Assembly: GCF_900105495.1 (NCBI RefSeq)
Contig: NZ_FNTF01000002.1
Span: forward strand, 5,200,501 to 5,264,500
DNA: 64,000 bases
From: Pseudomonas frederiksbergensis
GTDB taxonomy: Bacteria; Pseudomonadota; Gammaproteobacteria; Pseudomonadales; Pseudomonadaceae
Direction: 5' to 3'
Part shown: one piece after another, positions 1-9,015 of the stretch
How positions within the stretch are numbered: position 1 is the stretch's first letter
How the letters are laid out: the number at the start of each line of letters is the position of its first letter
Notes under the pieces: model-generated
Told to the model about the DNA's origin: nothing
The model's input: the letters and a program-made list of their open reading frames with translations, nothing else
Database searches by the model: none
Translations under genes and position numbers: made by a program

Positions 1-892
<892 letters not shown>

Positions 893-1031
893 TCAAAGCA
901 GGTAGACGCCACGGGCATCAGCGACGGTATATAACTATATTAATGGTTTGAAGAATAAATCTAGAACTTTTTTATCAAACTGCCACTATTCGTGTTCTGG
1001 TGTCCTGCCCCGTGAATGCGAGGCAGGAACA

Positions 1032-1535
1032 CTAACGATCCCCTTGCCGACGACGTTCCACCAGCGGCACCAGATAGACCGGTACCCGCGACAGTTGCAA
1101 CACCCGCGCCGCAGTCCGCCCCAAAGGCGTTTCCGCGCCAGCACCATGGCTATGACTTCCTACGATCAACAAATCCACGGAGAGTTTCTGCGCCTGGTCG
1201 AGAATCACCTGGGACGGATCGCCCTGAAGCACCCGTACTGCTTTGATCCGCTCAAGGTCCTGCTCCCCTTCATCCCCCAACTCTTCACGAAAGCTATCGA
1301 GCACCCGATGCTCGATATTGGCGATCACCGTATTCAGGCCCTGACTGTGAAACTCGTTCAACGACTGCTCATCGAGGTAACTCTGAAGCACCGACTCGGC
1401 GAACAGCCCCATCGGTTCAACGGCATGCACTACGTAGAGATCGGCATTGAATGTGCGCGCCAGTGCCAAGGCATGCTGCATGACCAAAGGCGCGTACAAG
1501 CCGAGGTCAGTGGCGTACAGCATCGAATGAATCAT
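1032..1535 (-). CDS. Universal stress protein, UspA family
   Basis: A 167-residue protein that begins with the Usp-type first strand (MIHSMLYATDLG) and ends with the nucleotide-binding loop region (LLIVGSHSHGAG then LGRTAARVL near residues 126-148). This is a single Usp domain of ordinary length. Family members are cytoplasmic and often bind ATP; the glycine/serine loop is present here but with a longer first spacing than the textbook G-x2-G. The start at 1535 has a GGAGGT ribosome site a few bases upstream, better placed than for the next ATG. It is on the same strand as cysB but about 150 bp away, so probably separately transcribed. Confidence 0.85.
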   Translation of the reverse strand: MIHSMLYATDLGLYAPLVMQHALALARTFNADLYVVHAVEPMGLFAESVLQSYLDEQSLNEFHSQGLNTVIANIEHRVLDSFREELGDEGEQDLERIKAVRVLQGDPSQVILDQAQKLSVDLLIVGSHSHGAGAETPLGRTAARVLQLSRVPVYLVPLVERRRQGDR

Positions 1536-1629
1536 ATGACCTCCTCGAGTGCCGACATGGCGGAGATTGATTCAGCTTAGCAGTGCCTTGGCGAGTGCGG
1601 CGTTTCGCGTAACGCATTGAACCGTGGGC

Positions 1630-2535
1630 TTAAACCTTTTGCTCGTTGCTTATGCCGTGCGGCACGTGTCCGGTGGCGACCACCTCGCGGGCCAACTCGC
1701 AATGACCCGCCTGATCGTCGAAAAACACGTCGGCGGCAAAGGCTTCGAGAAACGCTGACTTGGTCAGGCCGCCGAGAAACAGCGACTCGTCCAAACGAAT
1801 GTCCCATTCGCGCAAGGTACGGATCACTCGCTCATGGGCCGGCGCCGACCGCGCGGTCACCAGTGCGGTGCGGATCGGACAGGCGTCTTCCGGGAACTCC
1901 CGTTGCAGCAAATTCAGGGCGGCGAGGAAGCCTTTGAACGGCCCGCCGCGCAGGGGCTCGCGGGCAGCCTCACGCTCGCTGGCCTGAAACGCTTCCAGGC
2001 CGCCGGACTGATAGACGCGCTCCGATTCGTCGGAAAACAGCACCGCGTCACCATCGAAAGCAATGCGCAGTTCATCACTGGCCGCACGGCTGGCGCCACC
2101 CGACAGAATGGTCGCCGCGGCGAACCCGGCATCCAGCGCACTGCGCACGTCTTCGGCATGCGTCGAGAGAAACAGGTCACAGCCGAAGGCCTTGAGGTAC
2201 GGATAAGGACTGCGCCCGCCGACAAACGCCGCGCGGGAAATCGCCAGGCCATAGTGGTGGATCGAATTGAAAACCCGCAGGCCGGTGTCGGCACTGTTGC
2301 GTGACACCAGGATCACCTCGACCCGGGCGCGGCCAAGGCTGGCGTTCAAGTTAAGGAGTTTCTGTACCAAGGGAAATGCATCACCGGGCTCGAGGATTTC
2401 GTCTTCGTGTTCGATCTGATATTGCCGATAGGCTTCGACGCCGCTCGACAGATAGACCTTGTGGCTTTCGCTCAGGTCGAACAGCGCACGCGAAGAAATC
2501 GCCAGCACCAGTTTGTCGTCGATAGTCTTTGCCAT
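1630..2535 (-). CDS. Cytosolic 5'-nucleotidase family protein
   Basis: A 301-residue protein resembling the bacterial/eukaryotic cytosolic 5'-nucleotidase 1 family (PF06189). Visible hallmarks are an N-terminal LVLAISSRALFDL strand in place of a classical HAD motif, the VEVILVSRNSADTGLRVFNSI segment near residue 72-95, and the C-terminal DVFFDDQAGHCE acidic motif near residue 265-277. These enzymes dephosphorylate nucleoside 5'-monophosphates. It has no obvious operon partner; the neighbouring reductase gene ends about 25 bp upstream of this start, so co-transcription with it is possible. Confidence 0.82.
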   Translation of the reverse strand: MAKTIDDKLVLAISSRALFDLSESHKVYLSSGVEAYRQYQIEHEDEILEPGDAFPLVQKLLNLNASLGRARVEVILVSRNSADTGLRVFNSIHHYGLAISRAAFVGGRSPYPYLKAFGCDLFLSTHAEDVRSALDAGFAAATILSGGASRAASDELRIAFDGDAVLFSDESERVYQSGGLEAFQASEREAAREPLRGGPFKGFLAALNLLQREFPEDACPIRTALVTARSAPAHERVIRTLREWDIRLDESLFLGGLTKSAFLEAFAADVFFDDQAGHCELAREVVATGHVPHGISNEQKV

Positions 2536-2560
2536 GCCCTTCCCCCTCAGGTTGATCGAC

Positions 2561-3517
2561 TCAGGTGTTACGTCGATCGATAAAACTCAAACTGCGATAC
2601 AAGGCTTCGATTCGCGGCAACTCGCACCCTGCAGCCTTGGCTGCCGCCAGTGGCCGGGCGTAAATGGCCTCCAGCTCAAGCGGTCGTTTGTGCAGAAAGT
2701 CGTGGTACATGCTCGGCCAATAGTCCGGCATTTTCTCGGTCATCATGAACAGATGATCGGCATAACCGGCCGGTACGTCGTGACCGCAGGCGATTGCTCC
2801 CTGAACCACTTCAGCCATCAGCGCCTTGATCAGTTCCCGACTGTCGGCATCGGCCATCAACGGCGTGGTGCTGGCCTCGTGCAGCACCGACAGACCGTTG
2901 TAAGGGATATTCCAGACCAGTTTTTGCCAGCGCGCCTGATGCAGGTTCGCCATGGCCTGGGAGTCGATGCCGGCGGCGCGGAACAGTCCGGTGCCCTCCT
3001 CGACAATCGCCATGCGCGCCTGCTGGTCGGTTGCTGGGCCGCTGTGATAGCCGACATTGACCGCGCCGAGCGCCTGATGAGTGATGACGCCTGGTCCGTC
3101 GCGATGGACGCAGATATAGCAGAGCCCACCGAGCACGTGCAGCGAATCGGGAAGCAACGCTCGCAGACTGTCTTCAACGTCCAGGCCATTTTGCATCAGC
3201 AGCACTTTGGCATTCGGTGCTGCGGCTTGAATGATTGTCGGTGCCAGTTGGGCGTTGTTGGTGGTTTTCGCGCCCACCAGCAACCAGTCACAGGGCGGCA
3301 TGTCTTCGGCACTCGAATACGCCTGAACCGGATTCAATGTCAGCGCGCCGTGCACTGCACTGTTGAGCCGCAATCCGCACTCGGCCACCGCCGAAAACTC
3401 ACTGCGTAACAGAAAATGCACATCGAAACCGGCACGCGCCAGCATCAATCCGTAGAAACCGCCAATCGCACCGGTGCCGATAATACCGATTGTCGGTTTG
3501 GTCACTGCCCCCATCAT
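2561..3517 (-). CDS. 2-dehydropantoate 2-reductase-like protein
   Basis: A 318-residue protein with an N-terminal Rossmann loop (IGIIGTGAIGGFYG at about residues 10-23) and the ketopantoate reductase features MQNGLDVEDSL, and KLVWNIPYNGLSVLH with the conserved Lys/Asn pair. PanE/ApbA enzymes reduce ketopantoate to pantoate with NADPH in pantothenate synthesis; many Pseudomonas paralogues exist, so the substrate is uncertain. The start is the MM pair at 3517: it has an AGGAG site upstream and forms an ATGA overlap with the stop of the thioredoxin-like gene, indicating translational coupling. A longer reading frame reaching 3697 would overlap that gene fully and is rejected. Confidence 0.8.
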   Translation of the reverse strand: MMGAVTKPTIGIIGTGAIGGFYGLMLARAGFDVHFLLRSEFSAVAECGLRLNSAVHGALTLNPVQAYSSAEDMPPCDWLLVGAKTTNNAQLAPTIIQAAAPNAKVLLMQNGLDVEDSLRALLPDSLHVLGGLCYICVHRDGPGVITHQALGAVNVGYHSGPATDQQARMAIVEEGTGLFRAAGIDSQAMANLHQARWQKLVWNIPYNGLSVLHEASTTPLMADADSRELIKALMAEVVQGAIACGHDVPAGYADHLFMMTEKMPDYWPSMYHDFLHKRPLELEAIYARPLAAAKAAGCELPRIEALYRSLSFIDRRNT

Positions 3518-3900
3518 GGCAACTCCTCTGCAATTCGACTCAACGCCTGAGCCACGGCTGCATTGAGCTCCGTGCGGGTCAGGCGCGATTTTAATGCCCC
3601 GAAAAATTCGCCGTCGCGCACCACAAACAGCGCAGGCAAATAGAAAACCTGGTAACGCTCGACCACCCCGCCATTGTTCCCGGCATCGATCCAGCACAGC
3701 CGATCGACGTCCAGATCGAGTCGCGGCAATTGCTCACGGGCAAAACGGCAACTGGCGCAGCCGACGCTGGTGAAAATGACCAGCGACACACCGCTCATCG
3801 CCAGCAGCCGTTGGTCGGCGTCGAAATCAGTCAGTTCCGATTCGACCACTATACTGGGTGGAACAATGTCAGATGGCCGACACATGGAGTCCGTGTTCAT
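3514..3900 (-). CDS. Thioredoxin-like protein with CASC motif
   Basis: Up to 128 residues with a thioredoxin fold: LVIFTSVGCASCRFAREQLP carries a CxxC (Cys-Ala-Ser-Cys) near residues 48-51, followed by the cis-proline segment FYLPALFVVRDG. It is probably a cytoplasmic redox or thiol-handling protein; no signal peptide is evident. The start is uncertain. The ATG at 3900 lies inside the start region of the divergent PilZ gene, and a GTG at 3849 (VVESELTDF..) would remove that clash. It overlaps the following reductase by an ATGA, so the two form a small operon. Confidence 0.7.
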   Translation of the reverse strand: MNTDSMCRPSDIVPPSIVVESELTDFDADQRLLAMSGVSLVIFTSVGCASCRFAREQLPRLDLDVDRLCWIDAGNNGGVVERYQVFYLPALFVVRDGEFFGALKSRLTRTELNAAVAQALSRIAEELP

Positions 3901-4342
3901 GGGACGTTTTATTCCTCACCCTGACGATGTGCCCGTCGAATTAACGTTGCTCAAACCTGAGTGTATTTCACGGCAACAGCTGCACACTATCAGCCTCGGG
4001 GGCATGGCTTGCAATTATCACCGGGCGTGGCGCCACGGTACGGCGCTGGAAGTTCGCATGCCGACGTTGAACCCCGACATGCGTTTTCTGGGCTATGTAG
4101 CCTGGTGCCTGCGACGAAAACGCGGTTATCTGGTAGGCATCGCCTTCGTTGACGAACAGATGATGTTCAGTGCCCGGATGGGCGAGCAGGTGTGCCAGAT
4201 CGAACGTTACTGCCGACTGCATGATGCGCATCACGATCTGCAGGAGATGCAGGCCCTGGCCCTCGAATGGGTCCAGGAACATGCCGAAGAGTTCTCTCAC
4301 GACACGGTTCGCAAGGCATTTGCACAGGTCCTGCTGGATTAG
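3899..4342 (+). CDS. PilZ-domain protein
   Basis: About 147 residues from MGRFIPHPDDVPVELTL. It matches the short Pseudomonas PilZ-like proteins, with a basic segment RAWRHGTALEVRMP and a following beta-rich core (RFLGYVAWCLRRKRGYLVGIAF), then a helical C-terminus. PilZ domains usually bind cyclic-di-GMP, but a clear RxxxR..DxSxxG pair is not visible (the corresponding area reads LHTISLGGMACNY), so c-di-GMP binding is not established. In-frame ATGs at 3866 and 3884 are alternative starts; 3899 is chosen because a GGAG lies 9 bases upstream and the protein begins like its homologues as I remember them. Confidence 0.72.
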   Translation: MGRFIPHPDDVPVELTLLKPECISRQQLHTISLGGMACNYHRAWRHGTALEVRMPTLNPDMRFLGYVAWCLRRKRGYLVGIAFVDEQMMFSARMGEQVCQIERYCRLHDAHHDLQEMQALALEWVQEHAEEFSHDTVRKAFAQVLLD

Positions 4343-4347
4343 CAGGA

Positions 4348-4390
4348 GCATTCTCAATTAGCTTTCCCCGCGAAAACTAATTGAGAATGC
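4348..4390. other. Perfect 14-bp stem-loop between pilZ-like gene and aroF
   Basis: GCATTCTCAATTAG (4348-4361) and its exact reverse complement CTAATTGAGAATGC (4377-4390) flank a 15-nt loop. It starts 5 bp after the PilZ-gene stop, so it may end that transcript, but there is no run of T after it. Confidence 0.6.
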
Positions 4391-4525
4391 CCCTTAAACC
4401 GGTGTCTGCCCATTGTCGAGCCACGGTGTAACGCGCTAAGGTTCTGCTCCCCGACGCGCTTAATTTGCTGTGCTCCGCCGCGCGGGTTCGCTGGCGGCCG
4501 GCACCCGTGACCTGACGAGTAAACG

Positions 4526-5602
4526 ATGGCTGATTTACCGATCAACGACCTAAACGTCGCTTCCAACGAGACGCTGATCACTCCCGATCAGCTCAAGCGT
4601 GATATCCCTCTGAGCGACGCTGCCCTGCGCACCGTCACCAAGGGCCGCGAAGTCATTCGCAACATTCTTGATGGCACCGACCACCGCCTGTTTGTTGTCA
4701 TCGGGCCTTGCTCGATCCACGACATCAAGGCTGCCCACGAATACGCCGAGCGCCTGAAAGCGCTTGCGGCTGAAGTGTCCGATACCCTGTATCTGGTCAT
4801 GCGCGTGTATTTCGAGAAGCCACGCACCACCGTCGGCTGGAAAGGTTTGATCAACGATCCGTACCTGGACGACTCCTTCAAGATTCAGGACGGTCTGCAC
4901 ATCGGTCGTCAATTGTTGCTGGACCTGGCCGAAATGGGCCTGCCGACCGCAACTGAAGCCCTCGACCCGATCTCCCCGCAGTACTTGCAGGACCTGATCA
5001 GCTGGTCGGCCATCGGTGCGCGCACCACAGAATCCCAAACCCACCGTGAAATGGCCTCCGGCCTGTCCTCGGCAGTCGGCTTCAAGAACGGCACCGACGG
5101 CGGCTTGACGGTCGCTATCAACGCCCTGCAATCGGTTTCCAGCCCTCACCGCTTCCTGGGTATCAACCAGGAAGGTGGCGTGTCGATCGTCACCACCAAG
5201 GGCAATGCCTACGGTCACGTGGTACTGCGCGGTGGCAACGGCAAGCCGAACTACGATTCGGTCAGCGTCGCACTCTGCGAGCAAGCGCTGAACAAAGCGA
5301 AGATCAAGCCGAACATCATGGTCGATTGCAGCCACGCCAACTCCAACAAGGACCCGGCCTTGCAACCGCTGGTGATGGAGAACGTCGCCAACCAGATTCT
5401 CGAAGGCAACCAGTCGATCATCGGCCTGATGGTCGAAAGTCACCTGAACTGGGGCTGCCAGGCGATCCCGAAAGACCTCGCCGACCTGCAATACGGCGTG
5501 TCGATCACCGATGCCTGCATCGACTGGACCGCCACCGAAAACACCTTGCGCAGCATGCACGCCAAGCTCAAGGATGTGCTGCCAAAACGCGATCGCAGCT
5601 GA
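4526..5602 (+). CDS. aroF: 3-deoxy-7-phosphoheptulonate synthase (DAHP synthase, class I)
   Basis: A 358-residue class I (AroF/G/H-type) DAHP synthase catalysing phosphoenolpyruvate + erythrose-4-phosphate to DAHP, the first step of aromatic amino-acid synthesis. Recognisable parts are VVIGPCSIHD near residue 57-66, MRVYFEKPRTTVGWKG, the GARTTESQTHREMASG segment, VVLRGGNGKPNY and the metal-binding VDCSHANSNKD. The length is standard. It is preceded by a 183-bp leader without an obvious Shine-Dalgarno right at the ATG, and followed by a strong terminator. Which amino acid inhibits this isozyme cannot be read from the sequence with confidence. Confidence 0.93.
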   Translation: MADLPINDLNVASNETLITPDQLKRDIPLSDAALRTVTKGREVIRNILDGTDHRLFVVIGPCSIHDIKAAHEYAERLKALAAEVSDTLYLVMRVYFEKPRTTVGWKGLINDPYLDDSFKIQDGLHIGRQLLLDLAEMGLPTATEALDPISPQYLQDLISWSAIGARTTESQTHREMASGLSSAVGFKNGTDGGLTVAINALQSVSSPHRFLGINQEGGVSIVTTKGNAYGHVVLRGGNGKPNYDSVSVALCEQALNKAKIKPNIMVDCSHANSNKDPALQPLVMENVANQILEGNQSIIGLMVESHLNWGCQAIPKDLADLQYGVSITDACIDWTATENTLRSMHAKLKDVLPKRDRS

Positions 5603-5623
5603 TCACTTTTCGCCGTACAAAAA

Positions 5624-5651
5624 AACGCCGGGCAATGACCCGGCGTTTTTT
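5624..5651 (+). terminator. Rho-independent terminator after aroF
   Basis: AACGCCGGG (5624-5632), loop CAATGA, CCCGGCGTT (5639-5647), then a T run to 5651. The A run on the other side means it may also serve the convergent GNAT gene. Confidence 0.9.
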
Positions 5652-5672
5652 ATGCGTTCGATTCTATGAAGC

Positions 5673-5960
5673 TTACTGGCTCAGCTTGGCTGCATGCCGC
5701 TGGTGGCGCTCCATGTAGCGCTCCACGTAGGAACACGATGGAATGACGGTGTAACCCATTTCCTCAGCGTACTCCAACGCCTTCTCGGTCAAGGCTGCCG
5801 CAATGCCGCGGCCACGCAGCGCGTTGGGCACGAAGGTGCGATAGATATCCAGGGTCTGTTTCCCCAGATCCATATAGGTCAGGTAGGCACGATGACCGTC
5901 CACATTGGTCTCGAACTGATGACCAGCCTGGTCATGGTGGATGGACAACGCCTCGCTCAT
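5673..5960 (-). CDS. GNAT-like N-acetyltransferase, YjdJ type
   Basis: A 95-residue single-domain protein. It contains the acetyl-CoA loop NALRGRGIAAALTEKALEYA (about residues 47-66) and the VIPSCSYVERYM segment typical of the very short GNAT-like family (PF14542). It is probably a cytoplasmic acyltransferase with unknown substrate. The start MSEALSIHHDQ at 5960 is preceded by GAGGAG; a longer frame to 6026 adds 22 residues without a ribosome site. It is convergent with aroF and shares the terminator between them. Confidence 0.82.
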   Translation of the reverse strand: MSEALSIHHDQAGHQFETNVDGHRAYLTYMDLGKQTLDIYRTFVPNALRGRGIAAALTEKALEYAEEMGYTVIPSCSYVERYMERHQRHAAKLSQ

Positions 5961-6598
5961 CACTACTCCTCGCGGGTCTGGAATTCTGACCCCTACCTTA
6001 CCGATGTTTTTCCGGCGAAGGAACATCTACGCCACCCCGTGCCTGAATGGACACCGAGAAGAACTGCACCCATCTCGCGCAACCGAGCACATATCAAATA
6101 GTAGGCACCATTGGCAGAAATGCTCAAGGTACGCTCGTCATCACGCTAAGTGCGGGGGGTACTGCTCCGGGTTACGCAGAGACGGCTCGACCAAGATCTC
6201 TGAAGATCGACAGCCTGAACATTGCCGGATGTTGAGACTTAAGACGAGCGCCCTTTGTTAAAGTCACCTCAACATGGAGAAAGATATGAGAGACGCCACG
6301 CAAAATCCGTACAAAAGTGTGGACGAATCCATCTAGACAGACTTTAGCCAAGATTCGGAAAAGAGCCGTGGCGCCGGAACTTTTCTTCGGCGGCTCGCTC
6401 AGCTCGGGCCTCCCAGCTGGGTATTTTTTAAACAATGCAGTTAAAAGTTGCTCGAAAAAGAATCAACGCCTACAATTTTTTTGGCTTCTTGCTTTACGTC
6501 AGTTTACTTACGACAAGTAATGGGTAGTATGTACGCCGGCTATTTCCTCACTCTGAGGAGACAGCTAACTTAATAGAAAGTCCTTGAAGGGGAACACG
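5961..6598. other. 638-bp gap upstream of oprI with no convincing long gene
   Basis: The frames here do not read like Pseudomonas coding sequence, and composition drops toward AT from about 6425 to 6560. Two things are visible: a 16-codon ORF at 6286-6336 (MRDATQNPYKSVDESI) with GGAG six bases upstream, and a short CCCAGCTGGG palindrome followed by ATTTTTT (about 6412-6428) that could be a weak terminator. The oprI promoter lies at the right end. Confidence 0.5.
6503..6530 (+). promoter_or_regulatory. Candidate sigma-70 promoter of oprI
   Basis: TTTACT (6503-6508), 16-bp spacer, TAGTAT (6525-6530), 69 bp before the oprI start. The surrounding AT-rich stretch fits a highly expressed gene; assignment is by eye only. 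Confidence 0.5.
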
Positions 6599-6850
6599 AT
6601 GAACAACGTTCTGAAATTCTCTGCTCTGGCTCTGGCCGCAGTTCTGGCTACCGGTTGCAGCAGCGTATCGAAAGAAACCGAAGCACGTCTGACCGCTACT
6701 GAAGACGCAGCTGCTCGCTCCCAGGCTCGTGCAGACGAAGCTTACCGTAAAGCTGATGAAGCTCTGGCTGCTGCTCAAAAAGCACAACAGACTGCTGACG
6801 AAGCTAACGAGCGTGCACTGCGCATGCTGGACAAAGCTAGCCGCAAGTAA
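6599..6850 (+). CDS. oprI: Major outer-membrane lipoprotein OprI
   Basis: 83 residues, identical in plan to Pseudomonas OprI (Lpp-type murein lipoprotein). It has a signal peptide with lipobox ending LATGC (Cys at about residue 20) and then an alanine-rich heptad coiled coil ([20 protein letters not shown] and following) ending in ASRK, whose last lysine is the usual peptidoglycan attachment residue. It anchors the outer membrane to the cell wall. The start at 6599 follows AAGGGG; the upstream in-frame start at 6584 is ignored because the lipoprotein signal begins MNNVLKFS. It is monocistronic, between its own promoter and a strong terminator. Confidence 0.97.
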   Translation: MNNVLKFSALALAAVLATGCSSVSKETEARLTATEDAAARSQARADEAYRKADEALAAAQKAQQTADEANERALRMLDKASRK

Positions 6851-6871
6851 TAGTCCTTCGGGATTGTTATC

Positions 6872-6903
6872 AAGCCGACCCATTTTTTGGGTCGGCTTTT
6901 TTA
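6872..6903 (+). terminator. Terminator of oprI
   Basis: AAGCCGACCCA / TGGGTCGGCTT stem (6872-6882 and 6888-6898) with T run to about 6903. Confidence 0.92.
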
Positions 6904-6932
6904 TTGCCCGCTATTTCATACCGGCAATAAAA

Positions 6933-6962
6933 AACCCGCCGAGGCAGTCAGCATCGGCGGGT
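6933..6962 (-). terminator. Terminator of the L,D-transpeptidase gene
   Basis: AACCCGCCGA...TCGGCGGGTT hairpin whose A run on the left becomes a T run for minus-strand transcripts. Confidence 0.82.
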
Positions 6963-6975
6963 TCCTTTCATTGCA

Positions 6976-7947
6976 TTACTGCAGCGGGTCGATCGGCGCA
7001 GTCGTCACCATCGGCGCCGAGGCATTCGGCACTCCGATTTCCACCGGCAAACCATCTTCGGCCGCAACCACGTCGCGGACCACATCCCAGTCCATGCGCA
7101 GGTTGTTGGTGATGTCCTCACGCTTGAGCATCGCGTTGATCACCGCGGTGTGTTTGTCGACCACAGAGGGATTGCCCTTGTCGTCCAGCGGCGTGTGTGC
7201 TTCCAGGTACACCTTGCCACCACTGACACCGAACTTGTACGGGTCGCTGATAATGCGCACCGACGTGCCTACCGGCACCATGCTCGCCATTTCCAGCACG
7301 TTGTTGTTGAACATGCGGAAGCAACCGTGGCTGGTGCGCATGCCGATGCCGAACTTCTTGTTCGAACCGTGGATCAGGTAGCCCGGCGTGCCTAACGTGA
7401 ACTTGAACGGCCCCAGAGGGTTGTCCGGGCCGGCCGGCACCACGTTCGGCAACGGGTCGCCATCGGCGGCGTGCTCTGCCTTGATCGACGCTGGAGGGGT
7501 CCAGGTCGGGTTCGGCGTCTTGGCGATGATGCTGGTATGGGCAATCGGCGAACCCCAGCCTTCACGACCGATACCCAGCGGGAAGGTGTACACCACGTTC
7601 CGGCCTTTGGGGAAGTAATAGAGGCGGTACTCGGCCAGGTTGATGACGATGCCTTCACGCGGGCCAGGTGGCAGGATGAAACGCGTCGGCAGCACCACTT
7701 CGGTGCCAGCGCCCGGCAGCCATGGATCGACGCCTGGGTTGGCCGCGACCATTTCCGAATAGCCCAGATCGTAGGTGGTACCAAGGTCGGCGAAGGTATC
7801 TTCGTACTTGGCCTTGATCACCTGGACCTGACCGATGATGTCTTCACCGGGCGGTGGCAGGGGCAGCTCCAATGCTGCTACGGGACCCGCCACACAGAGG
7901 GCGGCGAGAGACAGGTAGCGGGTGACGGCAGGAAAGCGCGGCAACAT
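6976..7947 (-). CDS. L,D-transpeptidase (YkuD domain, LysM-like N-terminus)
   Basis: A 323-residue exported protein: hydrophobic signal (residues ~1-28, ending VAALELPLP), a LysM-like segment (about 35-90, DLGYSEMVAANPGVDPWLPG) and a YkuD catalytic domain with HGSNKKFGIGMRTSHGCFRM, giving the His/Ser-His-Gly-Cys active site. ErfK/YbiS-type enzymes form 3-3 peptidoglycan crosslinks or attach Lpp-type lipoproteins to peptidoglycan. Placement next to oprI, the Lpp analogue, makes the lipoprotein-attachment role attractive (inference). The start at 7947 (MLPRFPAV) has AAGGA upstream; starts at 7965 and 8034 are possible. Confidence 0.88.
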   Translation of the reverse strand: MLPRFPAVTRYLSLAALCVAGPVAALELPLPPPGEDIIGQVQVIKAKYEDTFADLGTTYDLGYSEMVAANPGVDPWLPGAGTEVVLPTRFILPPGPREGIVINLAEYRLYYFPKGRNVVYTFPLGIGREGWGSPIAHTSIIAKTPNPTWTPPASIKAEHAADGDPLPNVVPAGPDNPLGPFKFTLGTPGYLIHGSNKKFGIGMRTSHGCFRMFNNNVLEMASMVPVGTSVRIISDPYKFGVSGGKVYLEAHTPLDDKGNPSVVDKHTAVINAMLKREDITNNLRMDWDVVRDVVAAEDGLPVEIGVPNASAPMVTTAPIDPLQ

Positions 7948-8049
7948 CCGGAAAATCCTTCGCATGATCGACAAGGGTATAAAAACGGGATTGTACACCG
8001 GCATCTGGAAATTCGGGGAGTTGACCGATAGCAAGCAATCTATCGGATT

Positions 8050-8343
8050 CTAAAGCTCGAAACGCAGTTCCGGCCAGATCGGCGAGGTGCCGCGTTTTTG
8101 CGATTCCAGAATGGCCCGGCACAGCGAGCACAGACGCTGGTCCTGGAACACACGGCGATCGACGCTCGACCAGCGCGGTTGTGCTGGCAACAGGCTGCCG
8201 CACAAGGTCCGGTCCGCCGAGCCGCCCAACTCCAGCTGACGGGTCACCAGATGTACCCGCACTTCCTGGCAGGCAAACAGATCCAGCTGTTCGTCAGGCT
8301 CGATCAGTTGGTAGGCAAAAAGTGACCAGGCAGGACGCGGCAT
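8050..8343 (-). CDS. Conserved hypothetical cysteine-containing protein
   Basis: A 97-residue soluble protein starting MPRPAWSLFAYQLIEPDEQ, with GGAG six bases before the ATG. Four cysteines are visible: one in LFACQEV, one in TLCGSLL and a CSLC pair near residue 75, which could bind a metal or form disulfides. It lies between the L,D-transpeptidase and tesA on the same strand. I do not recognise a named family; the clean ribosome site and Pseudomonas-like composition support a real gene. Confidence 0.65.
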   Translation of the reverse strand: MPRPAWSLFAYQLIEPDEQLDLFACQEVRVHLVTRQLELGGSADRTLCGSLLPAQPRWSSVDRRVFQDQRLCSLCRAILESQKRGTSPIWPELRFEL

Positions 8344-8399
8344 CGGGGGCTCCAAATCGGGGGCGCCACCTTAGCCGAAACACCGCCGCTAGAAAAGCG

Positions 8400-9005
8400 T
8401 CAAAGCAGCGGTTTCAGTGTAGGCCAGACATTTTCCAGCAACTTGCCCTGAGCCCCGACAGTCGGGTGCAGGCCGTCGGCTTGCATCAAGTCTGGATGAC
8501 CGCCTACGCCGTCGAGAAAAAACGGCACCAGGGGGATCTTTTTCTCCTCGGCCAACGTGCTGTAGACCTTCGCGAAGGCCTCGGTATAACGAACGCCGTA
8601 GTTGGGTGGCAATTGCATGCCGAGTAGCAGCACCTTGGCGCCACTGGCGCGGGAGCTGTCGATCATTGCTGCAAGGTTTTGTTGCAATTGTGTTGGCAGC
8701 AATCCGCGCAGGCCATCGTTACCGCCCAACTCGAGGATTACCAACTCAGGCTTATGCTCTGCAAGCAGCGCGGGCAGGCGCGCCCGGCCTCCGGCACTGG
8801 TGTCGCCGCCAATGGACGCATTGACTACCTTATCGTCGAAACCTTCGCGCTTGAGCCGGTCCTCAAGCAGGGATACCCATCCCAACCGGGTATCCAGCCC
8901 GAAACCCGCGCTGATACTATCGCCAACGATCAGGACAGTACCCGCCGCTGCGCTCTGGGCCATGCACATCAAGGCCAGGCCAGCACTCAAAAACCACACA
9001 CGCAT
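8400..9005 (-). CDS. tesA: GDSL esterase / acyl-CoA thioesterase I (TesA, arylesterase)
   Basis: 201 residues with a cleavable signal peptide (MRVWFLSAGLALMCMAQSAAAG) followed by SGNH-hydrolase blocks: block I VLIVGDSISAGFG with the nucleophilic Ser, block II Gly in NASIGGDTSAGG, block III LELGGNDGLRG, and the Asp/His pair in ADGLHPTVGAQ. It is a periplasmic multifunctional esterase, thioesterase and lysophospholipase. The start at 9005 is set by GGAG six bases upstream. It is transcribed divergently from ybbA, the same arrangement as in E. coli. Confidence 0.92.
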   Translation of the reverse strand: MRVWFLSAGLALMCMAQSAAAGTVLIVGDSISAGFGLDTRLGWVSLLEDRLKREGFDDKVVNASIGGDTSAGGRARLPALLAEHKPELVILELGGNDGLRGLLPTQLQQNLAAMIDSSRASGAKVLLLGMQLPPNYGVRYTEAFAKVYSTLAEEKKIPLVPFFLDGVGGHPDLMQADGLHPTVGAQGKLLENVWPTLKPLL

Positions 9006-9015
9006 CGGATTCTCC

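Noticed and set aside
3518..3697. N-terminal extension of the ketopantoate-reductase-like gene
   Set aside because: Adds 60 unrelated residues and overlaps the thioredoxin-like gene; the ATGA-coupled start at 3517 has a good ribosome site.
4550..5560. 336-codon open frame on the minus strand inside aroF
   Set aside because: Antisense shadow of a high-GC gene: His/Gln/Val-rich translation, no ribosome site, and the + strand is a clear DAHP synthase.
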